In this document: positions 13,443 to 22,581 of the stretch, piece after piece
Position numbering within the stretch: the first letter of the stretch is position 1
How the letters are laid out: each line of letters starts with the position of its first letter
IMG/VR virus record: IMGVR_UViG_3300017724_000031
Location: 1-33,721 of that record
Origin: a virus
Length of the DNA: 33,721 nucleotides
Direction: 5' to 3' (one strand)
Position numbers and translations under genes: made by a program
The notes under the pieces: generated by a model
Seen by the model: the letters and a program-made list of their open reading frames with translations, nothing else
The model's database searches: none
Told to the model about the DNA's origin: nothing

Positions 13443-13822
13443 TATGCGAGGTCTCCTGAACACACGGTTCTCATTCGCTCATCCTGATAAGCAGAACCAG
13501 TGTAATTATTTGTTCTCCACATACTTGTTGCCAAAGATGTTGTCCATTGCTGGTTATAATTAGCCCCAATACTGAATGTAGGGACGATATTGGAAGAAAC
13601 GAAATTATTACTTACATTATGGTCTTGCCGTCCAGTATTAAAATCACCAAGTGAACTTATATTAAAACTGTCATATATAGTTGTGCCATCAGAACTTGTG
13701 GTGTTCCAAGCCTTAACCAACCCCTGTTGCAGTTGCATTGTAACCGCACCGCCCTCAGAGGTAATCGTCACATTGCCAGCCGCAGTCTTGCCAGTAAGGT
13801 TGTCTGTAATCACCGTACTCAT
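13442..13822 (-). CDS. Tail-fibre tip-like protein, second tandem paralogue
   Basis: The protein has 126 residues. It begins MSTVITDNLTGKTAAGN, has VKAWNTTSSDG, YDSFNISSLGDFNTGRQDHN, and ends SGDLA. The N-terminal strand pattern resembles the fibre-attachment segment of the first paralogue (MSTLKADTI). It overlaps the upstream copy by four bases (ATGA) and the downstream copy by one (TAATG). The end of each copy encodes GDLA with bases that also provide the ribosome site of the next gene. Compared with its sisters the middle and C-terminal halves are diverged. Confidence 0.75.
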   Translation of the reverse strand: MSTVITDNLTGKTAAGNVTITSEGGAVTMQLQQGLVKAWNTTSSDGTTIYDSFNISSLGDFNTGRQDHNVSNNFVSSNIVPTFSIGANYNQQWTTSLATSMWRTNNYTGSAYQDERMRTVCSGDLA

Positions 13823-14199
13823 GCTAGGTCTCCGTGTACAGCCCCTGAGACAGATGCTGCATCTGTAGCTAAATTATTAGAAATTATCATAGCGCACAGA
13901 TAATACTGTGAACTCGTAATGGCAGTACCTTGCGAAGCCCTGTTAGTATTTGTAGTTGAATTTGCGTTGTTACAAGCACTAGTTACTACAGCATAATCTG
14001 CATTTATTAGCGCAGAAGTAGTGTCTACAGTAAATTGACCAGTGGCAATATCTGTAATTGAAGATTCGTTAAAACTATCGTGAACGCTAGCCGCACTAAA
14101 ATCAAGGTGAGACCAAGCCTTTGCCGCACTCTGCTTCGTCAGCGTTACAGGGCTAGTGCCGTTTGATGCTACGATTGTATCTGCTTTTAATGTACTCAT
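13819..14199 (-). CDS. Tail-fibre tip-like protein, first tandem paralogue
   Basis: The protein has 126 residues. It begins MSTLKADTIVASNGTSPVTL, has AKAWSHLDFSAASVHDSFNE, then SSITDIATGQFTVD, and ends HGDLA. The beta-rich pattern and the KAW/DSFN/SSITD/TG motifs are typical of small receptor-binding or fibre-tip proteins in marine podoviruses. It starts immediately after the stop of the long tail fibre gene (TAGATG), suggesting translational coupling and joint assembly. An internal run of Asn/Thr (NNANSTTNTN) may be a flexible loop. Confidence 0.75.
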   Translation of the reverse strand: MSTLKADTIVASNGTSPVTLTKQSAAKAWSHLDFSAASVHDSFNESSITDIATGQFTVDTTSALINADYAVVTSACNNANSTTNTNRASQGTAITSSQYYLCAMIISNNLATDAASVSGAVHGDLA

Positions 14200-15720
14200 C
14201 TAAACCACCGTCCATGTTTCGCCAGTGCCAACCGTTACAGTAACACCGCTATTAATTGAAATAGGGCCAGCACTCATAGCGTTTTTGCCATTTGTGATTG
14301 TGTAGTTTGTTGTAACAGTCTGACCATTCTCGTAGAATATCTCATCACTGCCACCGCCTACTGCACCAGCACCGCCAGCCGCTGCTTCTAGCGATACATG
14401 ACCCGTGCTGTTGTCGTATGTTAGCACATAATCGTCTTGCCCCGCACCTACGCTTTGGTCTGCGTCAAACTCATAGTTGCCTATAAGAACATTGCCTGTG
14501 CCGTTGGGGTTTATAGTAATGTCACGATTGCTTGTGCTGACAATAGAATGCGTCACGACATCGAGATTGCCGCCAAGCTGTGGGGTGGTGTCCGATACAA
14601 TGTCGGATATACCCGGCACAACCGCAACCCAAGCACTGCCTGTGTAATACTTCAGCGCATTGCTGCTGGTGTTAAAATACAGGTCGCCAGCGTTTAATGG
14701 GTCACCGTCATTATCTACAGTTGGGTCGGATGACTTGCTTCCCAGATATGTATCATCGAAAGTATCAGCACTTGCCGCCGCCGCTGCCGCGCTTGCCGCT
14801 GCCGCTGTAGCAGATGACGCGCTATTTGTAGCCTGTGTTGATGCGGTTGTCGCAGATGTTGCCGCATTGCTAGCTTGGGTCGTAGCTAGCGCAACTTGCG
14901 CCGCCGCCAAGGTAACTTGCGCCGCGCCGTTTGTGGTCGCGGCGGTAGCAGACGTGGCCGCCGCTGTCGCGCTGGTCGCCGCCGCTGTGGCGCTAGCCGC
15001 AGCATTGGTCGCCTGTGTCGCCGCATAAGCCGCGTCAATTACCAGATCCCATTTAGCCACATCTGCGTTGCTGCTTATAGGTGTAGACCCGCTGGATGTG
15101 TGTGCTGTGTTACAGCGATATACGTTATAATTGCTAGCGTCTTTCACTAGGTCACGCACGCCATACGCAACAGATGCCGCCCAGTTGCCGCGCCAGTTGC
15201 CGATATCTTCGCCGACAACAGGGTTACCATTGCTATCAAATGCCAGCGTTTTGCCAGCGCGCGATGCTTTGGTTGGCAGGGTCATATCCACTACGCCGCC
15301 ATCTTCTACTAGCGCTGGGTCGAATACAGGCGCGCGCATGGCACGGCGCCCCTCTTCCGATACCTGTTGGTCAAATATTGTTAGGCTGTCTAGCTGTTCG
15401 TTTAGGGATGACGCAAGCAAGTCGCCGGCTGTCACAAAGTCTGTGGTGCGCTCGATGTCACGCGCGCCAACGATTACGATCTGGTCTGACCCCGTTGGCG
15501 TGGATGGCACGTTGGTGCCGGTCACAATAGTTACAGACCCGGTGCCGTTAGCGTTGATGGCCACGGTGTAGTCTGTGGTTATTGTTAACTTTGCGGCGTT
15601 GAAGTACACAGCTAGGTCACCGCTGTCGATGATCTCAAACGTGAACGCATACGGGCCTAGACCGGCTGACCCGGTAAAGACTGCGCGCCTTGTCACTGCG
15701 TTGATGTTATAGTCTGCCAT
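14200..15720 (-). CDS. Tail fibre protein, T7 gp17-like N-terminus
   Basis: The protein has 506 residues. The N-terminal 150 or so residues match the T7 gp17 tail-attachment domain (FTGSAGLGPYAFTFEI, then RDIERTTDFVTAGDLLASSL). A W/Y-rich segment with GNWRGNWAASVAYGVRDLV (about 173-191) resembles a small carbohydrate-binding module. Residues about 232-317 are an Ala/Ser/Thr-rich heptad-like rod (SATAAATSATAAATSAT), typical of trimeric fibre shafts. The C-terminus is beta-rich and may present the tip proteins encoded just downstream. It binds the host surface. The ATG follows AAGGAG at a good distance. Confidence 0.88.
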   Translation of the reverse strand: MADYNINAVTRRAVFTGSAGLGPYAFTFEIIDSGDLAVYFNAAKLTITTDYTVAINANGTGSVTIVTGTNVPSTPTGSDQIVIVGARDIERTTDFVTAGDLLASSLNEQLDSLTIFDQQVSEEGRRAMRAPVFDPALVEDGGVVDMTLPTKASRAGKTLAFDSNGNPVVGEDIGNWRGNWAASVAYGVRDLVKDASNYNVYRCNTAHTSSGSTPISSNADVAKWDLVIDAAYAATQATNAAASATAAATSATAAATSATAATTNGAAQVTLAAAQVALATTQASNAATSATTASTQATNSASSATAAAASAAAAAASADTFDDTYLGSKSSDPTVDNDGDPLNAGDLYFNTSSNALKYYTGSAWVAVVPGISDIVSDTTPQLGGNLDVVTHSIVSTSNRDITINPNGTGNVLIGNYEFDADQSVGAGQDDYVLTYDNSTGHVSLEAAAGGAGAVGGGSDEIFYENGQTVTTNYTITNGKNAMSAGPISINSGVTVTVGTGETWTVV

Positions 15721-15737
15721 GTCAACTCCTTGCGGGT

Positions 15738-15766
15738 ATTATACCTTATTTTTTACGATTACTGAA
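15738..15766 (-). promoter_or_regulatory. Possible promoter for the tail-fibre genes
   Basis: In the 38-base gap before the fibre gene the minus strand has a perfect TATAAT (plus-strand 15738-15743), with a weak TTCAGT 17 bases upstream (15761-15766). It lies 17 bases before the start codon, so the leader would be very short. The weak -35 box makes this tentative. Confidence 0.35.
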
Positions 15767-18701
15767 CCGCTATAATTTTCTGGTCTAAATGCGTGTCCTC
15801 GCGGCGCACTCTTTTTATAGCCGCGCTTTTAAACTGGCTGATGTAATCCATCAAGTCCTCGCGCTGCTCTTCTCTGGTTGGCAAGGCTTTATATTGGTCT
15901 GTAAGTATGCGCGCCTCTAATAAAGGCAAAAGCGTTAGACTGTAGTCAAAGCCATCCTCGCCCTCTTGTCTGCCGCGTGCATCTGTTTTGTTCATGTAAG
16001 TTAGGATTTTATTGTACTGGCTTGCGTTTAGTAACACGCCGTCTATCTTTTTGCTCGGCATTGGTATGCCTTGCCCAAGTCTCATTATCTCTTGGTCAAC
16101 CGCGCTAAACTTTGTTTCAGCGATGCGTATTGGCGAAATCATTTCCCAACCAGCGCCGGTGCCTTCCATCATCCTTTCGCCCCACAGGTTCAACCGTGGC
16201 TCAACAGTATCGCTAAAGAATGGGTTGCGCGCCTTTGCTTTTTGCAACGACATATAAAAGCCTCTTGCAAACGCGGGTAGCTCTGTGATGTCTGTGCCAA
16301 GCACTTGACCCTCTGGCAGCAAGTAAGAGCCAGCTACCGGGCCAGCGGCGCCCTCTCCCGGCTCCATAGTTCTTTCAAGAGACGCTGTGCCAGACGAGAC
16401 AGTTGGAAGCAAAGACAAACCGGCGTCAGTTAGCTTTTTGGCCGCTAGCTCGAAAGCGGCTTCGGTCATTTTTTCTTCGCTTCTAAATATTGACGATAGC
16501 TCTTGCACGCCCTGCAAGAATGGCAGCGACAGAGTGTAGTCGGCAATGCCCCCGGTAGCTGCCATAGCAAGATTGTCTAGCGTGCCACTGTCATCCTCGT
16601 ATTGTGCATAGTAAGCAAAGTCAGCAGACATAGCCAACAGCCCCGACATTGGGTCTAACCGGCTAAAGGTCATGGACTTATACTTGCCTGTCCATGTACC
16701 GTCATCATTGTATATTTTAAAATTTAGCGAATAAGGTTGTATTCCGATACGTTGCATGGCCTGACGGGACTTTGCGTTTTTCGGGCCTTTGCCAACTATA
16801 ATAACGCGCTCATCAGGGTCGTCTAAGCCCATAGATGCAAACGCAAACCCGCCCATAATTGTAGACCCAAGCGCCATTTTTGATAAAGCTATATCTGCGT
16901 CACGTCCGCCGGCTTTTATTTGCGCACGAATGTTTGGGCTTAGGGCCGCCAAGGGCGTGCGCGTAAGCGTTTGCTTTACGATGTTTGTTGGGGTGCGATA
17001 GAACGGCACAAACAGCTTTGCTATTGGATGTGATGCAATCCCCTGCAATCCGCCAAGCAAACCATCCACATCGTTTTGAAACGTCATCTCTCTGGCCGCT
17101 TGTTTGGCGGTTTTCATAACGCTAACAGGCGGCTCTGCCAAAATGCTTGCATGCTCTAGCGCCGCCATCTGCCTAGCTTCTTCTACGCTCTTACCCGCAT
17201 CTATTAGCTCATCATACAAGTTGCCAGCCGCTATCTCTGCTTGCTCATGCACTGTCATGCGGTAGGCTATGCCCTTGAAAAACTCATCTTCTGCCAACAA
17301 GAAACGACCCGGCATGCGCGCATACACGCCCAGCGTGCTAACAACCGCAGCGCCGGTGTTTTTGTTTCTGATCTCTTGCATTATCTCGCGCGGGTCGCCT
17401 GTTGTACCTATTGCGCGTCTGTTGCGAACATCAATTTTTGTCGCCGCCTCTGTGCCTTCCTCTGTTATAAATGACTTAGCGGCGACAAAAAACGCATCGC
17501 CCAAGCCCTTTCTAATACCATTAAGCTGGGCAATGGCTTGGCGCGCCTTTACTCTCTCTGGGTTGCTGCCCTTCCGCAAAGTGCGCAGTTTGCCAATGCC
17601 AGACGCAAGTGCTGTTTCCGCTGTTCGGGTAATCATAAACATACTGTTACCGGCTATGTTTACTGCGTGTGTGGTGCCAGCCGATAGTATAGAGTTAATC
17701 CAAACCTCTGTTATAACGTCCATAGTTTTTGCGCCTAGACTTTGCTCAACAAACTTGCCCTTTGCAAGCGCGTCAGGCAACGCCATGTAAGCCTCGCCAA
17801 TATGCTCAAAGTCCTCTATATTCTCAGCGCCAAACATTCTGGTAATGCCTTCCGCGCGCTCACCAATCTCGCCTAGTTCCAGCTTCTTGCCGACCACGCC
17901 AGCAACTTGCAACGTGCGACCGGCCTCAGATACAGCGCCGCTGACATTGGCCAACAGCACGCCCTGCGCTGACATTAACTGCATAAAGCGCGTCATAGCC
18001 GCTTCGCGGTCTGCGCCCTCTGGCAATTGCTTTGCCGCAATAAGAGCCGCGTCTGTTTCTTTAATTAGCTGGTACGACCCAATAATGCCGCCAAGCACTT
18101 CTTCCGCATTAGCCGCCATGCCGGGCTTACGCGTAAGCATATCGACAACAATGTTATTCACGCCCTTTTCTTTGACGCCCTCTAGCACAGCGTCAAATCC
18201 TACAGTGCCACGCCGTGCTTTTTCAAATAGTTCTTCGTTTGCGTCTTTTAGCCTAGCTGTGTAGTCGGCTAAGTCAAACTCACCCATTTGCTCTGATATC
18301 TGCGGGAAGTTTAGCCCCTTAACGTATTGGCCACCTAGCGCTTGGCTAATAGCGTCAACATCCTCTTGCGCGGCCTCTTTAATAACTAGCCTACCGCCAA
18401 CCTCTTGCACCGGCTCATCAGGCAGCTTTTTGCCTAGATTTACCTCGGCCTGACGGGTGCGCTTTTTAAGGTAGTTTATTATAGGCCCGGTGGCGGCGAC
18501 CTCGATGTTTTCAGGGTCATCGACAGACGGCGCTTGCTCCATGCCCTCTTGTATGACGCTCACCGTTTCTTCGGTGGTCATTTCTTGTGGCGTGTCAGGC
18601 TCATGCTCAAACAAATCCATAGTCTTTTGCTCTGCGGCAACATCCTTTGCCTCAGTGCTGGCTACCATTTCGTCTGTTTTTTCTTCAAGCAGATCGGCCA
18701 T
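15759..18701 (-). CDS. Large internal virion (DNA ejection) protein
   Basis: The protein has 980 residues, the largest in the genome. It lies where T7 encodes gp16, between another ejection protein and the tail fibre. The N-terminal 60 residues are acidic and probably disordered. The remainder is largely helical, with hydrophobic or amphipathic segments such as STIMGGFAFASMGL at about 605-625 that could insert in the host membrane during ejection. I see no lytic transglycosylase motif of T7 gp16. It probably forms part of the inner core and a channel for DNA entry. It overlaps the upstream gene by 17 bases. The role is from position and size, not a motif. Confidence 0.75.
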   Translation of the reverse strand: MADLLEEKTDEMVASTEAKDVAAEQKTMDLFEHEPDTPQEMTTEETVSVIQEGMEQAPSVDDPENIEVAATGPIINYLKKRTRQAEVNLGKKLPDEPVQEVGGRLVIKEAAQEDVDAISQALGGQYVKGLNFPQISEQMGEFDLADYTARLKDANEELFEKARRGTVGFDAVLEGVKEKGVNNIVVDMLTRKPGMAANAEEVLGGIIGSYQLIKETDAALIAAKQLPEGADREAAMTRFMQLMSAQGVLLANVSGAVSEAGRTLQVAGVVGKKLELGEIGERAEGITRMFGAENIEDFEHIGEAYMALPDALAKGKFVEQSLGAKTMDVITEVWINSILSAGTTHAVNIAGNSMFMITRTAETALASGIGKLRTLRKGSNPERVKARQAIAQLNGIRKGLGDAFFVAAKSFITEEGTEAATKIDVRNRRAIGTTGDPREIMQEIRNKNTGAAVVSTLGVYARMPGRFLLAEDEFFKGIAYRMTVHEQAEIAAGNLYDELIDAGKSVEEARQMAALEHASILAEPPVSVMKTAKQAAREMTFQNDVDGLLGGLQGIASHPIAKLFVPFYRTPTNIVKQTLTRTPLAALSPNIRAQIKAGGRDADIALSKMALGSTIMGGFAFASMGLDDPDERVIIVGKGPKNAKSRQAMQRIGIQPYSLNFKIYNDDGTWTGKYKSMTFSRLDPMSGLLAMSADFAYYAQYEDDSGTLDNLAMAATGGIADYTLSLPFLQGVQELSSIFRSEEKMTEAAFELAAKKLTDAGLSLLPTVSSGTASLERTMEPGEGAAGPVAGSYLLPEGQVLGTDITELPAFARGFYMSLQKAKARNPFFSDTVEPRLNLWGERMMEGTGAGWEMISPIRIAETKFSAVDQEIMRLGQGIPMPSKKIDGVLLNASQYNKILTYMNKTDARGRQEGEDGFDYSLTLLPLLEARILTDQYKALPTREEQREDLMDYISQFKSAAIKRVRREDTHLDQKIIAVQ

Positions 18702-20292
18702 CGCTCTCGCCTTCCTGTTGTGGCGCGGCTGCGCCTGTAATAGCTACCGGCCCAACAATACCATATTTTTCAAGTATCTTAACCATCTTATCGTCAAAGA
18801 TGACGTAATTCATTTCAGCATCAGCCGCGTCTACACTTGCAGCGCGTGAACCAGCGGCGCGGTATTTGATGCCCGGCACGCCTTGTTCGAGTAGTTTTTC
18901 AGACAATATTTTATCGGCACGACCGGGGTCTTGCTCGCCAGCCCTAATCTTTCCAGTAATACGCCCCTTGAGGCTATCAAGGATCACGGGCATTGGCCGC
19001 TTCATTGCAAGCTCGACCTGTGCTGTCGCGTTCTTCATGCCTGTTGCGTCTGTCTCTACATGATACCCAATTGCCTTTAGCGCGTCTTGCACATTCTTTG
19101 GTTGGTCGGCAAATGTTGTTTGATAATCCAGCATATCTTCTGGCTTTGGCTCAAGGCCAACTTTGTACATTTTGCCACGCCCAAACTTATCTGGGTCGAT
19201 GCTTTCGTAAATTTCTAATTCACGTTTAGATGAGGCAATAATTGCATCTTTAAGCTCTTGTGCCTCTGCGTCATCCCCATAAGCAGAAATATCTACTGGG
19301 TCATCAATTTCTTGTTTTAGATTTTTGATTTTTCTTGCAATCACATTTTCTGGCTTCTGGTCAAAAGACGCCATTTCACCTGCGATTGTGTCCAAAATCA
19401 TTTCGCGGTCTGTAAGGCCATCAGCCTGTCTTGCGCTTCTAACAGCATCGCCATCATAGACTATGCTACTTCTGCCCCTGCTAATGCTGTCCCGGTAGAA
19501 CTTCGCTATATCCTCGCTGTCAGTAAAATACAGCCCATAGCCATAGGCTTGCGCGCCTTCACCCGTGCCAATCTTCTCTAGCTTAAACTCATCAAAGTCT
19601 GCGCCAGACCCGTGAAACGCAATGACACCGGGTTGCTTTTCTGTGGGTGCGCGAAACTTGGCCACAGCATCACCAGCCGCAGCAATCAGCGGGTCTGGGT
19701 CTACGCCGCTGGTTAGCGTGGCGCCGCCCATTCGCGCCTTTGCGCCTTCCCCTGCACCCTCGATAAAATCACCAGCTTTAGACAGGATTTGTGGCCCTTT
19801 AGTCACCAGACCCTTAGCCAACCCACCAACGCCACCAAACTCGCCCAAAGCCATTGCTTCTTCAAGCACTTTTATCTGCGCATCAGATGCGCCCACTTTC
19901 TCCGCTTGGTCGCGCAAATATCCCTTAACTGCGCCAGACCCATATTTGTCTGATATGTCTGATAACGTATTTGTAAACGCCTCTAGCCTGCCCTCGCCCT
20001 CGTCTGGAAATAGCGCCTTGTACGCGCCAGCCGCAAGCCCGGCTATGTCTCCGGGCAGACCGACTGTTGCCGCCGTTGCGCCACCCGCAAGGCCACCAAC
20101 AGCCGCTGGCAGCTCTTCTACAGTTCGCTCTAGGCTGCTCTGCGGCTCTGCCTGACGCATTGGGCTACGCAAATAAGGCATTGGACTAGGGCGCATGGTC
20201 ACAGACCCATCCTCGCCTCTAAATAGCTCGATGTTGCCGCCGCTATCCATCAAGGAATAGCTGTTCATTAATTCAGCTTCTAGGTCTTTCAT
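18685..20292 (-). CDS. Internal virion protein with ADP-ribosyltransferase-like domain
   Basis: The protein has 535 residues. The N-terminal part (about 1-200) has Pro-rich and Gly/Ala-rich hydrophobic segments (AAVGGLAGGATAATVGLPGD). From about residue 220 it resembles the ADP-ribosyltransferase domain of phage polyvalent proteins: VIAFHGSGADFDEF (about 222-235), AYGYGLYFTDSEDIAKFY (about 247-264), then near the C-terminus YVIFDDKMVKIL (about 500-511). Such domains transfer ADP-ribose from NAD to host targets after injection with the DNA. It sits among ejection proteins, so delivery with the virion is likely. Activity and target are unknown, and a degenerate domain cannot be excluded. Confidence 0.75.
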   Translation of the reverse strand: MKDLEAELMNSYSLMDSGGNIELFRGEDGSVTMRPSPMPYLRSPMRQAEPQSSLERTVEELPAAVGGLAGGATAATVGLPGDIAGLAAGAYKALFPDEGEGRLEAFTNTLSDISDKYGSGAVKGYLRDQAEKVGASDAQIKVLEEAMALGEFGGVGGLAKGLVTKGPQILSKAGDFIEGAGEGAKARMGGATLTSGVDPDPLIAAAGDAVAKFRAPTEKQPGVIAFHGSGADFDEFKLEKIGTGEGAQAYGYGLYFTDSEDIAKFYRDSISRGRSSIVYDGDAVRSARQADGLTDREMILDTIAGEMASFDQKPENVIARKIKNLKQEIDDPVDISAYGDDAEAQELKDAIIASSKRELEIYESIDPDKFGRGKMYKVGLEPKPEDMLDYQTTFADQPKNVQDALKAIGYHVETDATGMKNATAQVELAMKRPMPVILDSLKGRITGKIRAGEQDPGRADKILSEKLLEQGVPGIKYRAAGSRAASVDAADAEMNYVIFDDKMVKILEKYGIVGPVAITGAAAPQQEGESDGRSA

Positions 20293-20293
20293 G

Positions 20294-22006
20294 TCAATCC
20301 ATCAACAATTTGTAGCCGTCATTAAGTGAGTCTTTTTGCGTTTGCGTATAGTCTTGGCTGTTAACAAAGTCTATTGCATCCTGTGGAGTTGCGTCTTTAG
20401 GTATAAGACCTTGAGTGACAAGGCTGTCAAAACGGCTTTGCGCGGAAGCAGTTTTCTTTGCCAAAACATCTTCCTCTGTTACTTGGAACGCTTTTACAAG
20501 GGGTTGCACAAAGTCAAACCTGTTTAAGTCTGGGTTTACTTTTACCGCCTGTATTAATCTGTTTTCAATGTCGGCAACCTGTCTAGCTAATCTTTTTGTG
20601 TCGCTGTCGTCAGACAGTATTGTAAGGTCTGCCACAGCTACATCAGGCAACAGTGAGTTTTTAACAAAGGTCATTGCCTCGCGGTGCGCCTCGTTTCTGC
20701 CAGACTTCACCTTATCTAACATGTTAGAAAAAGTAGGGTTGCTTAAATTCCCCCGACTATACGCGCCTCTGACCATGTCCATGGTTAGCATACCATCAAC
20801 AGACGCTAGATTTAAGTTTGCCACTGTAGAAGGGTCGTCAATTGCGCCATCGCTTCTAATCTGGCTAGATATGTCAATCCACGCAGAGCCGTCTATTGTT
20901 TTTAATTGCTGTAAATCTTCAGCGTAATCTTCGTTTTTTAAACGCTTGTCTGCAATTGTTACCAGCAAGCTTTCAGATGTTTTTGTTCTTTTTCTTTCAG
21001 CCGCTTGGCTCAAGGAAGTGTTTGTAGCCTCTATGTCTCGTAATTGTTGGCGCGCATATAATGACGATTTTTGTTGTTGGTCTGTTGTCATGTTAGACCA
21101 AATATCAGCAAACCGCGTGTCGGTTATTTTGCCTGTAGATAATTGATGCAAGCGTTCTGCTGGTGCTTGGTTAAGCCAGCCAGAAGTGCTGGTGCCATAA
21201 AGCTCGTCTACTTTTTCATCAAACGCCTTTAGCTTGCTAGACAAAAACGCAGGGTCGCCAATTTCAGTGGCCATATCAATAACAGACAGTCTCTGCATTT
21301 CTATTTTTTCAACCATAGAAACATAATCTTGTGTAGCGCTTTTTGCTGTAGACCCTTGCTCAAATATATCTGACAGGCTGCCAAAATACATATCATCTGG
21401 TCTGCCGTTGATAATTAAGTCTACATTGTCAGACGCTGTTACTTTGTCTTGGCGCCGTTGCTCTTCCAGCAATTTGTTGGAATGCGAAAGCAAGGCACTG
21501 TTGCCAACAGTCGCCATAGTGGCGCGAAAGTTTAACGCCGCTGCCGGGCTGATGTCCTGTAGCGTTGATGTATAGCCATCAATAATCGCATTCGACTGTT
21601 CGGTAAACGTGGCCGTGTCCATGTTTTCCTGTTGCGCTTGGATGCGCAAGTTTACCATTTGCTCACGCGCTGACATCTCAAAGTTTGTCGTCATGCTTTG
21701 CAGCGCAGCCTTGCGTGCGGCACGACCAAACACGGTAGTCTGGTCGCCCGGTACCAGATCCTCAATATCACCCTGCGCGTCCTGTAGCTGTTGCTTTGTA
21801 GGCGCGTTTTGGGCGCCGTACTCAGCACCCTCTATCAGCGCCTTTTCCTCAAACTTCTTTAGCGCAAAGTCTGTCATGCTATCCAAGCCACGCTGGATGG
21901 GCGCCATCGCTCTGGCTTGCGCCCGGCCCGTAGCCACATAGTCCACGGTTGGCACGGTGGGGATGCTAACGCCTAGTGGTCTGTATCTTTTTAAACGCTC
22001 TGCCAT
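20294..22006 (-). CDS. Internal virion protein, gp15-like
   Basis: The protein has 570 residues and is almost entirely helical, rich in Gln, Ala and Asp. It starts MAERLKRYRPLGVSIPTVP. The position between the gp14-like and ART-domain proteins matches T7 gp15, an inner-core protein that enters the host envelope during ejection. It is shorter than T7 gp15 (747). I see no enzymatic motif. It is separated from both neighbours by only one base on each side, so the ejection genes are likely co-translated. Confidence 0.75.
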   Translation of the reverse strand: MAERLKRYRPLGVSIPTVPTVDYVATGRAQARAMAPIQRGLDSMTDFALKKFEEKALIEGAEYGAQNAPTKQQLQDAQGDIEDLVPGDQTTVFGRAARKAALQSMTTNFEMSAREQMVNLRIQAQQENMDTATFTEQSNAIIDGYTSTLQDISPAAALNFRATMATVGNSALLSHSNKLLEEQRRQDKVTASDNVDLIINGRPDDMYFGSLSDIFEQGSTAKSATQDYVSMVEKIEMQRLSVIDMATEIGDPAFLSSKLKAFDEKVDELYGTSTSGWLNQAPAERLHQLSTGKITDTRFADIWSNMTTDQQQKSSLYARQQLRDIEATNTSLSQAAERKRTKTSESLLVTIADKRLKNEDYAEDLQQLKTIDGSAWIDISSQIRSDGAIDDPSTVANLNLASVDGMLTMDMVRGAYSRGNLSNPTFSNMLDKVKSGRNEAHREAMTFVKNSLLPDVAVADLTILSDDSDTKRLARQVADIENRLIQAVKVNPDLNRFDFVQPLVKAFQVTEEDVLAKKTASAQSRFDSLVTQGLIPKDATPQDAIDFVNSQDYTQTQKDSLNDGYKLLMD

Positions 22007-22007
22007 A

Positions 22008-22580
22008 TTAATCGCCCAGTAAGCTCATAAATTGCTGTGATGATGTTTGTTGCAGCGGGTTGTATGTAGTGGACATAGCTAGCGGCTGGTATGTTGCCGG
22101 TGCGCTCAATCCCAAACCACCTGTCGGGCTAGGCGCGCCGCCCATCATTGCGCCGGTAGCGCCAGCTTGCAACATGCCCACAATAGCCTGATTGCGCGCT
22201 GCCTTCACAACGGCGCTTGCTTGGCGCTCATATTCCATAGCTTGCAACTCACCTTGCCGAGTTACAATGGTTTGCCCCTCGCGTGTGGTGTAGTATTCAC
22301 CAGCACCCGCCTTTTGCGTCATCACACGCATAAACGCCGCGCTACCAGAATACGCATCAATATTGCCAGCCCCAGCGGCGGCTCTCTGTGTCGCCATAGT
22401 GCGTAGCATATTGTCCAACACGGCCACGCCTTGTTGCTTGTACTTTAGCGCCTCTGAGCGCGCTTGCATGCGGGTCTGCGTTGCTTGCGCACCTAGACCG
22501 CGCGCCTCTGCCTTGGCGCCCTGTATCCCCGCTGCGCCCGATATTGCGGCTATTCCAACTGGTACTGCAACCTGTGCCAT
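22008..22580 (-). CDS. Internal virion protein, gp14-like
   Basis: The protein has 190 residues, close to T7 gp14 (196). A hydrophobic N-terminal segment (VAVPVGIAAISGAAGIQG) is followed by long helices rich in Ala, Gln and Arg (about 25-150) and a Gly/Met/Pro-rich C-terminus. T7 gp14 forms the outer-membrane part of the ejection channel. The layout and position, directly downstream of the tail tubular protein B gene, support the same role here. There is no enzymatic motif. Confidence 0.75.
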   Translation of the reverse strand: MAQVAVPVGIAAISGAAGIQGAKAEARGLGAQATQTRMQARSEALKYKQQGVAVLDNMLRTMATQRAAAGAGNIDAYSGSAAFMRVMTQKAGAGEYYTTREGQTIVTRQGELQAMEYERQASAVVKAARNQAIVGMLQAGATGAMMGGAPSPTGGLGLSAPATYQPLAMSTTYNPLQQTSSQQFMSLLGD

Positions 22581-22581
22581 A

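Noticed and set aside
14760-15020. Repeats in the tail-fibre gene as a CRISPR or tandem DNA array
   Set aside because: They are imperfect codon repeats (GCC, GCT, ACC) encoding a fibre rod, with no constant repeat-spacer structure. No CRISPR elsewhere.
14660-15028. Ala/Val-rich plus-strand frame
   Set aside because: It is the complement of the Ala/Ser/Thr-rich tail-fibre shaft and has no independent support.
20415-20927. Plus-strand frames of 100-180 codons opposite the ejection protein genes
   Set aside because: All are complements of long recognised minus-strand genes and show no motifs or gene context.
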